Shown here: piece after piece, positions 7,105 to 13,523 of the stretch | Numbering within the stretch: the stretch's first letter is position 1 | Layout of the letters: each line of letters opens with the position of its first letter | Assembly (NCBI GenBank): GCA_020725315.1 | Contig: DYFG01000002.1 | Location: forward strand, 59,630 to 73,152 | DNA: 13,523 nt | Source of the DNA: Nitrosotalea sp. | GTDB lineage: Archaea; Halobacteriota; Syntropharchaeia; Alkanophagales; Methanospirareceae | Direction: 5' to 3' | Notes under the pieces: generated by a model | Told to the model about the DNA's origin: nothing | What the model saw: the letters and a program-made list of their open reading frames with translations, nothing else | Database searches by the model: none | Position numbers and translations under genes: made by a program

Positions 7105-7128
7105 TCTTTCCGCTCCTGTAAACTATAC

Positions 7129-7299
7129 TTACCTTACGTCATTCTGGTTCACTACCTTAAATTTATCGTTAGGTTTATTTGAGCATTTTAAATGAGAGAG
7201 GCTCTCTTTGAAATCCCAATTTACACATATGGAGAGAGCTCCTTTATAAACTCGATCATGCACTTCGCCTAAAATTTGCGTCGCAAAAACTTCTTTCAT
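7129..7299 (-). CDS. Possible small protein (56 residues) upstream of the SagB-type gene
   Basis: An ATG-started minus-strand frame encodes 56 residues beginning MKEVFATQILGEVHDRVYKG and ending at TAA, 24 bases before the SagB-type start. I do not recognise a family. It has two cysteines (C25, C39), a tryptophan (W28), no membrane segment, and an internal similarity: KGALS (19-23) and KESLS (31-35). A strong TATA-like box, TATATATTTAAAA, lies about 40 bases upstream, giving a leader near 15 bases. There is no Shine-Dalgarno. If real, it would be co-transcribed with the SagB-type gene. Against it: ORFs of this length arise by chance in AT-rich DNA, and no homology could be checked. Confidence 0.3.
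   Translation of the reverse strand: MKEVFATQILGEVHDRVYKGALSICVNWDFKESLSHLKCSNKPNDKFKVVNQNDVR
7194..7245. repeat. Two imperfect copies of a GAGAGAG-CTC-CTTT motif
   Basis: GAGAGAGGCTCTCTTT (7194-7209) and GAGAGAGCTCCTTT (7232-7245) are near-identical, with starts 38 bases apart. The first contains an exact dyad, AGAGAG-G-CTCTCT (7195-7207). They lie 90-140 bases upstream of the SagB-type start. They could be a protein-binding pair, or a short duplication within the small ORF, where they encode KESLS and KGALS. Confidence 0.4.
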
Positions 7300-7332
7300 G
7301 CTCGAAACTTAAGGGAATCGAATCGGAGAAAT

Positions 7333-7346
7333 TTTTAAATATATAG
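7333..7346 (-). promoter_or_regulatory. Strong TATA-like box for the small ORF and SagB-type gene
   Basis: On the minus strand the stretch reads CTATATATTTAAAA. With the usual archaeal spacing, transcription would start near 7314, just ahead of the ATG at 7299. A second, weaker AT-rich stretch near 7155-7167 could instead start a transcript for the SagB-type gene alone. Confidence 0.4.
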
Positions 7347-7781
7347 TTAACTGTTTTATAAGAAAAGCTTATTGCGCTTGGTTTATGCTACGCCAGTCAT
7401 AATAAAAAGTTTACTTTTTAACTTTCTTTTTTCCTTGTTTTCAGTTCTTCTTTCATATCTGCTACCGATTTCCCTAGCTCTCTTAGAATCTTCATCCATT
7501 TCGGGAGTCCAGCTATACCTTAAAGATTCGGTTTGTGAATATGCGTGGGGGATCTTCTAATTTGCTTCACCTTGCCTCTCGAGATGGTTAAAAAGAGTTA
7601 TCTGCTATAACGCGTTTGCTTGTTTACTTATAATCTTAGAACTCCTATAAAATTCTTAGCTGAACTTTCCAGCTAATACTTAATTTCTTTAATATGGCAC
7701 TTACCACTTGTTGCTTCTCCTGTCACTCTTTCCTCGCTTTAAAGCATGCAACCTTTACTAATGTAAGTTTCTTTGGTAAAG

Positions 7782-7800
7782 CTTTCTTTTATAAAGAAAG
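7782..7800 (-). terminator. Stem-loop just after the TIM-barrel gene
   Basis: CTTTCTT and AAGAAAG pair as a 7-base stem around a TTATA loop, six bases beyond the stop at 7807. The stem is AT-rich and archaeal terminators rely mainly on T-runs, so this is only a possible transcript end. Confidence 0.3.
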
Positions 7801-7806
7801 GTTTGT

Positions 7807-8667
7807 TTACAAATAACTCCTGCACAATTCTACATTTCTTCTCACCTCTTCATAATCCATTCTCATTTTATCTTTATTCTTCCAGAAAGTCTCTATCACA
7901 AGATATTTACAAGTGGTCGATCTCACCAGCTCGAATACCGCGTCAAAATCCAACTCCCCCCTACCCAGTGACAAATGGTCCTGCATCTCATTACCGGTGC
8001 ACGAGCAATCATGCACATGCACCACCAGTATCTTCGCACCACATTTCTCTATCCACCGCTTAAGATAATCCAGATAATTACCATCTTTCCTCTTCATTCT
8101 CGAATAGATCATTTCCGCCATGATCGCATGCCCCACGTCAAAGGTAAGATACAAGTGTGGATAAAGTAGAGAAAGAGCTCCGAATAGCAGATCAGACCAT
8201 TCAAAAGGAACTAAATCATTCTCCACACTTACCACTATGCCGAACTCCGACGCCATTCTCGTGAGCTCTTTGCACCTTTCGAGACCTCTTATTGTTATCA
8301 CCTCTCTCACGTCCCTAAGCTTATAGGTGGAAACTCGAGGATTCACATGGAAATTGTAGTATTGCGAGAGAGGTAGAAACTCGGCGGAAAATTCCATGCA
8401 CCGTCTCAAAACCGTCCTACTCGCATCAGCTAACTCATCCCTCGGATGCGCTAGGGGTATATCAAGTGGAGAATGAACCCCGATTTTCAATTCAAACTCC
8501 TCTAACAGCCCTTTAAGCCCTTTCCGCTCCGCTTCATCCATACAATCGGGCAACGGATAATCCAATGAGAACTCGAAATAGTCAAACCCGAGCTTGTAAA
8601 GCTCTTCTATACTCCTCTCGAATGGTCTGTTCCCATACCATACCGGTGCTCCTAAGAGAATGCCCAT
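7807..8667 (-). CDS. TIM-barrel sugar-phosphate isomerase / endonuclease IV-like protein
   Basis: The 286-residue protein looks like the AP-endonuclease-2 superfamily (xylose isomerase-like TIM barrels), which includes sugar isomerases, epimerases and endonuclease IV. Candidate metal or active-site residues sit at strand ends: H65 (IGVHSPLDIP), H107 (YNFHVNP), E149 (VSVENDLVP), D177 and H180 (LTFDVGHA), H217 and H219 (VVHVHD), H231 (DHLSLGRGELDF) and E259 (LVIETFW). The GRGELDF stretch is typical of the isomerase/epimerase branch, and the full three-metal endonuclease IV set is not obvious. The substrate is unknown. The ATG at 8667 has GGTGGAG seven bases upstream, which decides the start. 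It follows nfeD on the same strand after 87 bases containing two TATA-like boxes, so it probably has its own promoter. Confidence 0.85.
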   Translation of the reverse strand: MGILLGAPVWYGNRPFERSIEELYKLGFDYFEFSLDYPLPDCMDEAERKGLKGLLEEFELKIGVHSPLDIPLAHPRDELADASRTVLRRCMEFSAEFLPLSQYYNFHVNPRVSTYKLRDVREVITIRGLERCKELTRMASEFGIVVSVENDLVPFEWSDLLFGALSLLYPHLYLTFDVGHAIMAEMIYSRMKRKDGNYLDYLKRWIEKCGAKILVVHVHDCSCTGNEMQDHLSLGRGELDFDAVFELVRSTTCKYLVIETFWKNKDKMRMDYEEVRRNVELCRSYL

Positions 8668-8689
8668 CTGTCATCTCCACCAATGGTTC

Positions 8690-8750
8690 TTTTATAGCCA
8701 GAGAGCGCATAGCTAATGGCAAATGCTTAATTGCTCATTATATATAGTTC
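8690..8750 (-). promoter_or_regulatory. Two TATA-like boxes ahead of the TIM-barrel gene
   Basis: On the minus strand, ACTATATATAATG ends near 8736 and CTATAAAA spans 8697-8690. The first would start transcription near 8716 and leave a ~49-base leader containing the GGTGGAG ribosome binding site. The second would start within a few bases of the ATG. The first fits better with a Shine-Dalgarno-led gene. Confidence 0.4.
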
Positions 8751-8754
8751 ATTG

Positions 8755-10095
8755 CTATTTTTCTCGTTCTTTCTTTTTAACGATCAGTGTTAATCCTTCC
8801 CGGTCTATTATTTCCACTCTCTCGCCTTCGCTTATCCTTTCCCCAGTTAGGGTTCGAGCTTTCCAGATCTCACCACTTATTTTTATCGTCCCTCCTTCCT
8901 CGGTAATTTCAGTCTCAGCCCTTGTTACTTTCCCGATAAGTTCTTCACCACCTACTTTTACTTTCCTCCTTCTCAGCTTTAACACTGCTCCCATGGCAAA
9001 GGAAAAAAAAGCAGCGGATACCAACGCAACACCGATTATTGTTAATAAGAATCCTTCAAACCATCCTGAAGGTGGGTTAATGAGTAATGGCTCTCTCGGT
9101 AGTATTAAAGCACCTATTATCAGGCATACAACACCGCCCGTAGTGAGTATGCCGAAGGTAGGCGTAAGCGCCTCTGCAATGAATAACAAAACAGCCACAA
9201 TTATTAAAAGGACACCAAACACATTCCTCTCGAAGAGTCCCAGTCCGTACAGCGCTAAAATGAGGCAGATCGCACCGATCATCTCAGGTACGTACGTTCC
9301 CGGTGACATGAATCCGAAAATCAGTCCATATATGCCGACCAGTAGCAGAATAACTGCTATTTGAGGATTGCTCAGCGTTTCTAATACCGAAGAACGTACC
9401 GTTTTTTTCTTTTCGTATAAAGAAGCGTTTTTTGTCGCTAATGTCCTATTCTCAGTTCCTACCTTAACGGTCATTCCGTCAACTTTGGTTAAAAGATCAG
9501 TTTCATCTTCCGCGACGAGATCAATTATTCCTCGTTCTAATGCCAGCTTTTCACGGAGCGCATCGTTCTCGGTAACAAAGCGCTTAGCTTGTGTCGCGTT
9601 TCTACCCTGTGAAGCGGCGATGCTCTCCATATGCTCTGCGAAGAAGTTTATCGTCTTATTATCTGCCGGTTTTCTCCCCTCGACGCCGATCTCGACCGGC
9701 ATTGCCGCACCGGTTGTCGTTCCGGGCGCCATTGCGGCGATAGTTCCGGATATGAGGATAAATGAGCCCGCAGAAGCCGCTATTGCCCCCTTCGGTGCTA
9801 CATACGTAATAACCGGCACGTCTGAATTCAGGATCGCTTCGGTTATCTTAAGTGTTGAGGCAACAAGTCCACCCGGCGTATTGAGCTCGATCAATACTGC
9901 TTCAGCACCCATTTCCTCAGCTTTTCGTAAGCCTTCTACCACATCTAAGGCTGTACCTTCAGTAATCGTGCCTTCTATTTTTATCACGTAAATTACGTTC
10001 TCGTCGCCTTTAGCTGCTCCTCCAACAGGTGTAATCAAAGCAGATACGATGGATAAGAGCACAAGAAGAATCCCCCATGCACGTCTGTCATTCAT
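8755..10095 (-). CDS. nfeD: NfeD-family membrane-bound serine protease (ClpP class)
   Basis: This is a full-length (446 residues) member of the long NfeD/COG1030 family, membrane proteases characterised in Pyrococcus (PH1510) and often partnered with stomatin-like proteins. A signal peptide covers ~1-27. The ClpP-like domain spans ~32-205, with NTPGG at 72-76 and the catalytic serine S108 in AASAGS. The general-base lysine is likely K147 in DNKTINFF, 39 residues after the serine, comparable to the Ser-Lys dyad of PH1510. Membrane segments follow at about 245-264, 270-287, 292-311, 316-333 and 347-372. Residues ~380-446 form the soluble OB-fold NfeD domain. The protease domain should face the cell exterior. 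No stomatin-like gene is adjacent. It lies 51 bases after DP2 on the same strand, with its own TATA-like box and near-leaderless geometry. Confidence 0.95.
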   Translation of the reverse strand: MNDRRAWGILLVLLSIVSALITPVGGAAKGDENVIYVIKIEGTITEGTALDVVEGLRKAEEMGAEAVLIELNTPGGLVASTLKITEAILNSDVPVITYVAPKGAIAASAGSFILISGTIAAMAPGTTTGAAMPVEIGVEGRKPADNKTINFFAEHMESIAASQGRNATQAKRFVTENDALREKLALERGIIDLVAEDETDLLTKVDGMTVKVGTENRTLATKNASLYEKKKTVRSSVLETLSNPQIAVILLLVGIYGLIFGFMSPGTYVPEMIGAICLILALYGLGLFERNVFGVLLIIVAVLLFIAEALTPTFGILTTGGVVCLIIGALILPREPLLINPPSGWFEGFLLTIIGVALVSAAFFSFAMGAVLKLRRRKVKVGGEELIGKVTRAETEITEEGGTIKISGEIWKARTLTGERISEGERVEIIDREGLTLIVKKKEREK

Positions 10096-10115
10096 TTTAA
10101 GAACCCTTCCACTCT

Positions 10116-10126
10116 CTTTATAATAG
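10116..10126 (-). promoter_or_regulatory. TATA-like box for nfeD
   Basis: On the minus strand this reads TATTATAAAGA, centred about 26 bases before the ATG at 10095. Transcription would begin at or very near the start codon. A GGAAGGG lies between box and ATG, so a short led transcript from elsewhere remains possible. Confidence 0.4.
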
Positions 10127-10146
10127 TACTTTAATCTTATTAGCTT

Positions 10147-13100
10147 TTACATGAAATCACTCAACGATTTCTGCCTCTCATCTGCAGGGAAGAGCGTATC
10201 GATATCACACTGCAACAGTTCCAGACGTTGTCTTGTGTAATCTGATACGTGGTACTCGTTTGCTATGCGCAACGAGAGATCGAGATACTTTTTTATACCT
10301 GCGGCATGCACGGTAGGAACTATCTGACTGCCGCACTTCTGGCATCTGCCACTCAGCGGTATTCTTCGGTATTTGGCATTACATCTGTTGCACCGCATTT
10401 GCTGTGACCCGAACGCACGGAGGTTCCCCTTTATATCGCGAAGGAAATGGTTTTTTATGACGGTTTCTGCTACCTCTTTCTCATCAACCGCGCGTATCAT
10501 CCTCGCTAATCTAAGTTGCGCCTCCATTTTCTCTATCATCGTAGCGAGTCTCTTATACAGCGAATTTAAAGGACCTGCGGCGATATCCGTGGTCTCATGC
10601 GTGTAACCAAATCCATAACTATCCTTCATGTTTCCTATTTTATCCGCTGCAGTCCCTATTACCACCTCTTTTGGATGCTTCTCGGCACAAGCCGCTTCGA
10701 AGAACTCAAGCGGATATTCACTCGCTATGGAAACGTTATGCGCCTCCTTGTCCACCTCCTTTGGATTGATGAACGGGATGAGAACCAGAGGAGCGTCCAT
10801 TCGACCACCTCTCTTCTCCGGTAGGAAGGACAACGAGAAATTGAGCAGAGCATCCAGCAGAAGGATGATTGAGTCCTCGTCACCATCGCAATTCCTTCTC
10901 TTTGCGGCATGGAAAAACGGATGGGCATAACAAGCTGAAGCCGTCGTGAATCCGATTATCCTGCCCAACATCCCAGCAGAGGTATGGGGTGCCAATCCGA
11001 GCACGAGTTGCCCTACGAGGTCTTCTTTGCTTGACGCGCAGCAATAAGGTGGCAAGCCATAAAATTGGGAGAGCAGCGAATCCACAAAGTGCGATACTTT
11101 CAGCAAATACGATGCAGCATCAACTGATACAATGACATCTTGCTGCTTGAGCTCTACTATTTGCGTATCGGACTTCAACTCCTCGCCTTTTAGGTCATAT
11201 GAATACCCCAACTCCTTCGCCTTCGCTACACTCAGTCCTATTTCTTTAGGTTTGAAATGCGTGAGCGGTAAATTGGTCAGATCATAGCGTATCGTGCCAT
11301 CCTTAAACACGACCACATCGTGCTTCGCCCGTAATATCCCCTTTCCGAGGTGTTCAGCCACTTTTTGCTTCGAGATGAGCCCCTTCACGCATTTCACCTC
11401 CAGTTTATTGGTATTAGTATAATCCTCACCCAATTGTTGCATCGTTTCCTGGTAATAGCACCACAAATCAATGCTTCTTTTAGTATCCCGGTCCTTGTTT
11501 CTGTTTTTGGTTATATGTTGATCCACTCCTCCTAAGGATTGAATTTCCACCTCGATCACTTTTGCCTTTAATGCCTCCTTCAACGACCTGTTCTTTCCTC
11601 CATATTCGCCCAGAGGAAAGATAGCATGAGGAGCAGGCTTCATCCTTCGTTCTCTCGATTTCTCAGGTCTTCCCATCCTCACACCGATTCGCGTCGGCGC
11701 TTTATTCCTCGTCGTTATCCGCACTGCTTCGTCTCTTTTCAAATCTTCGTTCAGCCCTAAACACCGTAACAGCGCATTCGGCTCACCAATTGCTAAAAAG
11801 CCTTCTTTACCAGAGGTTTGATGGGGAACGAGCAAATCCTCCAGAATTCTTTTTATTCTGCCACCATCGTCATCGGGTATAAAGAGCGTTTCCTCATCCA
11901 GAATCCCCGCTTGGCATATACGCTCTGCCAGATATTCATTATCTTCAGCGGTTACATCCTCCCAGAGATAGGTATATGCAGGATGGAGCGGCACCGCAAA
12001 GCGGGCTGCGATTTCAAGCGCTTCTGCTTGACTCGGTGTTTTCGAACGCCATATCTCTGCTTCACCCTGTGCTCTCGCTTCCAACTCCTTTAACCACCAT
12101 TCATGCGCGTATGCACCGGGCACTAACCGGTGGTTGGTTTCTAAAAAATCGCCATAATCAATGAGTATCTCCCCTAAATCCACTATCTCTGCGACTTCTT
12201 CGTGCAGTGCAGTTTGATCAAACGTTCCGAACGGTCGAGTTAAATCTAATCTGACGAGTGAACCATCTTTCAAGAGCACGGTCGGACCTTCAATAGAATC
12301 AACTGGGACGACGCAGTTCCCTTTGCGCGGTAGTTCGGGCTTTATTTGCGTCCCCGCTGCGATGAATTCAAGCAGAGCCATTGTAGCTGGGTTTATCCCA
12401 ACTGCAGAAAGTCCGGAATTGCGAGCACGCCCGTATCGAAGCCTAAATGACCCCTTTGCTGAGGGGCGTCCAAATACCGGTCTTCCTGCTATTAAATCCG
12501 CTAAGAAATCCTTCTTTCGTTTCTCACCCTTTGATTTTACCAGTGTGGCTAACCATTCCCATCCCTCGAGTTCAAGTCTCTCAACCTGTTGCTTGATCTT
12601 GGCTGCTTTCATCGCGATCCCTTCGGTGAGTACAAGCACCATACCACCCCGTATCTTATCCGTTGCGACCCGTTCAAGGTCTTTATAACCACCCACCTCG
12701 ATCTCCTCCGTGGGGTCGCCGTCAATACAAATGGGGCAATTTCGCACGATCTCCTTTACCTCTTCATCAGTGGGTGTGTACTGCAATCCACTTATCCGTT
12801 CATACTCTGAGACTTCCAATACATACCGCCCTATCTCATCCTCTCGTGGATGATACGCCGCAAATCCCATTACTCGCCTTATATAATCCGCAGCTAATAC
12901 CGAGAGCGCCTGTGCAGTTCCACCCGCGCTTCGTATCGGACCCGAATAGAATATCTTAATATACTCGCTCGCATCATCGTTTCGACCCGCTTCAACTCGT
13001 GCTATTCCTTCGATTGGCGCGGCAACCACGCCTTCAGTGAGAATCGCTACCGCGGTTCTCACTGCGTTCTCGATAACCTCAACTTTTTTGTAATTGCCAA

Positions 13101-13359
13101 ATCTGCCTTCTACAAAGTCATAGCCGATTCGCAACGCTATTTCCTCTCTCCCGTAACCCTCTCGCTCTAATTCTCGTATCCTCGCACTCAAGCCTTTTAT
13201 TTCGATGAGCGCTTCAACGCGTTCTGCAAGGTCTTTCGTTATCTTGATTTCAGGAGCCCGAGCGGGATCAAAACCCTTTCTCCGCGCTTCCTTTGCGATT
13301 TTGAGCGCCTTAGCTAAGGCCTCCTTGAGCGTTTTGTGGTAGAGTGAGGTCGAAGACAT
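10147..13359 (-). CDS. polC: DNA polymerase D large subunit DP2
   Basis: DP2 is the catalytic subunit of the archaeal replicative DNA polymerase D, acting with the DP1 exonuclease subunit and PCNA. The chosen start is the ATG at 13359, giving 1070 residues. A GTG at 13401 would add 14 residues but lies upstream of the likely transcription start. Counted from the ATG, the active site NCDGDED is at 823-829, with catalytic aspartates D825 and D827. A CPIC motif (208-211) and a C-terminal zinc finger C990-X2-C993-X12-C1006-X2-C1009 are present. The RPSAKGSF and GLSAVGINPA region near 298-324 is also well conserved. The protein ends QKSLSDFM, a good PCNA-interacting (PIP) motif. The frame is continuous and has no intein at NCDGDED, where other archaea often carry one. 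The DP1 gene is not in the window. Confidence 0.95.
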   Translation of the reverse strand: MSSTSLYHKTLKEALAKALKIAKEARRKGFDPARAPEIKITKDLAERVEALIEIKGLSARIRELEREGYGREEIALRIGYDFVEGRFGNYKKVEVIENAVRTAVAILTEGVVAAPIEGIARVEAGRNDDASEYIKIFYSGPIRSAGGTAQALSVLAADYIRRVMGFAAYHPREDEIGRYVLEVSEYERISGLQYTPTDEEVKEIVRNCPICIDGDPTEEIEVGGYKDLERVATDKIRGGMVLVLTEGIAMKAAKIKQQVERLELEGWEWLATLVKSKGEKRKKDFLADLIAGRPVFGRPSAKGSFRLRYGRARNSGLSAVGINPATMALLEFIAAGTQIKPELPRKGNCVVPVDSIEGPTVLLKDGSLVRLDLTRPFGTFDQTALHEEVAEIVDLGEILIDYGDFLETNHRLVPGAYAHEWWLKELEARAQGEAEIWRSKTPSQAEALEIAARFAVPLHPAYTYLWEDVTAEDNEYLAERICQAGILDEETLFIPDDDGGRIKRILEDLLVPHQTSGKEGFLAIGEPNALLRCLGLNEDLKRDEAVRITTRNKAPTRIGVRMGRPEKSRERRMKPAPHAIFPLGEYGGKNRSLKEALKAKVIEVEIQSLGGVDQHITKNRNKDRDTKRSIDLWCYYQETMQQLGEDYTNTNKLEVKCVKGLISKQKVAEHLGKGILRAKHDVVVFKDGTIRYDLTNLPLTHFKPKEIGLSVAKAKELGYSYDLKGEELKSDTQIVELKQQDVIVSVDAASYLLKVSHFVDSLLSQFYGLPPYCCASSKEDLVGQLVLGLAPHTSAGMLGRIIGFTTASACYAHPFFHAAKRRNCDGDEDSIILLLDALLNFSLSFLPEKRGGRMDAPLVLIPFINPKEVDKEAHNVSIASEYPLEFFEAACAEKHPKEVVIGTAADKIGNMKDSYGFGYTHETTDIAAGPLNSLYKRLATMIEKMEAQLRLARMIRAVDEKEVAETVIKNHFLRDIKGNLRAFGSQQMRCNRCNAKYRRIPLSGRCQKCGSQIVPTVHAAGIKKYLDLSLRIANEYHVSDYTRQRLELLQCDIDTLFPADERQKSLSDFM

Positions 13360-13383
13360 TGTAATTAGGTAAGCGTATGCGAG

Positions 13384-13391
13384 GTTATAAG
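13384..13391 (-). promoter_or_regulatory. TATA-like box for DP2
   Basis: On the minus strand this reads CTTATAAC, centred about 28 bases before the ATG at 13359. The expected transcription start is thus within two or three bases of that codon. No ribosome binding site precedes it, which supports a leaderless mRNA and argues against the GTG at 13401. Confidence 0.45.
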
Positions 13392-13455
13392 TGTTCCGCA
13401 CCTGCTCCCCATGCTGCTGTATATGTAACCAAAGCCCGAAAGAAAAGGTTGAACG

Positions 13456-13523
13456 ATGGTCTTGGACGCGAGGTTATGGAGATCCTTCGCTACCCGATTC
13501 AACGAATACGCACTACTGCATCA
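13456..13523 (+). CDS. Possible start of an unidentified gene (runs off window)
   Basis: An ATG at 13456 opens a frame that stays open for 22 codons to the right edge, beginning MVLDARLWRSFATRFNEY. A TATA-like TGTATATG (13418-13425) lies about 34 bases upstream, and AAGG at 13445-13448 could be a weak ribosome binding site. The divergent arrangement with DP2 is natural. Too little sequence is present to name a family, and the frame may be accidental. Confidence 0.35.
   Translation, partial: MVLDARLWRSFATRFNEYALLH

Larger units (their letters stand above)
7300..7806. other. AT-rich spacer with no convincing gene
   Basis: About 500 bases without a supported gene. The composition is very AT-rich in places (7381-7440 is 16 G/C of 60). 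It holds the TATA-like box at 7333-7346, an AT hairpin AAAAAG-TTTA-CTTTTT at 7404-7419, and a terminator-like stem at 7782-7800. Short frames occur on both strands: a 25-codon minus-strand frame (7418-7495) and a TTG-started hydrophobic plus-strand frame (7372-7560). They overlap antisense and none has a ribosome binding site. No tRNA-like cloverleaf was seen. Confidence 0.5.

Noticed and set aside
6523..7299. A ribosomally made, azole-modified peptide cluster (small ORF plus SagB-type oxidase).
   Set aside because: No YcaO cyclodehydratase, E1-like partner, protease or transporter in the window. The small ORF lacks a Cys/Ser/Thr-rich core, and standalone SagB-type proteins are common in archaea.
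7300..7340. AATCGAATC in the spacer, reminiscent of a tRNA T-loop.
   Set aside because: No matching T stem, anticodon stem or acceptor stem could be drawn on either strand.
7372..7560. Hydrophobic 62-residue plus-strand frame starting at TTG, about 30 bases after an AT-rich box.
   Set aside because: No ribosome binding site. The hydrophobicity is what antisense of Lys/Glu-rich sequence in an AT-rich region produces, and nothing recognisable is present. It remains possible but unsupported.
9368..9991. Long plus-strand frame (207 codons) opposite nfeD, with a similar one at 8723-9364.
   Set aside because: Both lie fully antisense to a well-conserved protease gene and show Ser/Ala/Pro-rich shadow composition with no promoter or ribosome binding site.
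1..13523. CRISPR arrays, insertion sequences, integrases, toxin-antitoxin pairs, rRNA.
   Set aside because: No regularly spaced repeats, terminal inverted repeats, transposase motifs or conserved RNA landmarks were seen by eye.

Overview
The window is archaeal, most likely from a methane-metabolising euryarchaeon. A methanogen or an anaerobic methane/alkane oxidiser of the ANME-1/Syntrophoarchaeia kind fits, but the sequence does not fix the lineage. The evidence is the set of marker genes: heterodisulfide reductase subunits HdrC and HdrB, methenyl-tetrahydromethanopterin cyclohydrolase (Mch), the large subunit of the archaea-specific DNA polymerase D, and a DUF460 RNase H-fold protein. Archaeal TATA-like boxes lie about 25-30 bases upstream of several starts, some with no room for a Shine-Dalgarno leader.

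Layout. 1-1277 (minus): hdrC and hdrB overlap by 4 bases (ATGA); hdrB runs off the left edge. 1413-2630 (plus): a short DUF460 protein, divergent from hdrCB. 2775-3740 (plus): mch. 3764-4444 (minus): a purine-type phosphoribosyltransferase with a C-terminal extension, convergent with mch. 4506-5795 (plus): an M20-family metallohydrolase. 5966-6493 (plus): a nucleoside diphosphate kinase whose isoleucine codon use differs strongly from the gene before it. 6523-7104 (minus): a SagB-type nitroreductase, preceded by a possible 56-residue ORF at 7129-7299. 7300-7806: an AT-rich spacer with no convincing gene. 7807-8667 (minus): a TIM-barrel sugar-isomerase/endonuclease-IV-like protein. 8755-10095 (minus): an NfeD/ClpP-class membrane serine protease. 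10147-13359 (minus): DNA polymerase D large subunit (DP2). 13456-13523 (plus): perhaps the first 22 codons of another gene.

How the genes work together. HdrCB and Mch belong to the same C1/methane pathway: Mch acts on the tetrahydromethanopterin branch, and HdrCB handles the CoM-S-S-CoB heterodisulfide. They are not in one operon here. The other genes are housekeeping (replication, nucleotide pools, membrane protein quality control) or poorly defined enzymes, mostly as single transcription units. I found no mobile element, CRISPR array, tRNA or rRNA.

I found no clear new multi-gene system. The items most worth a second look are the small ORF and repeated motif just upstream of the SagB-type gene, the foreign-looking ndk with a tiny ORF ahead of it, the shortened DUF460 protein, and the probably leaderless genes, which also change the start of DP2.
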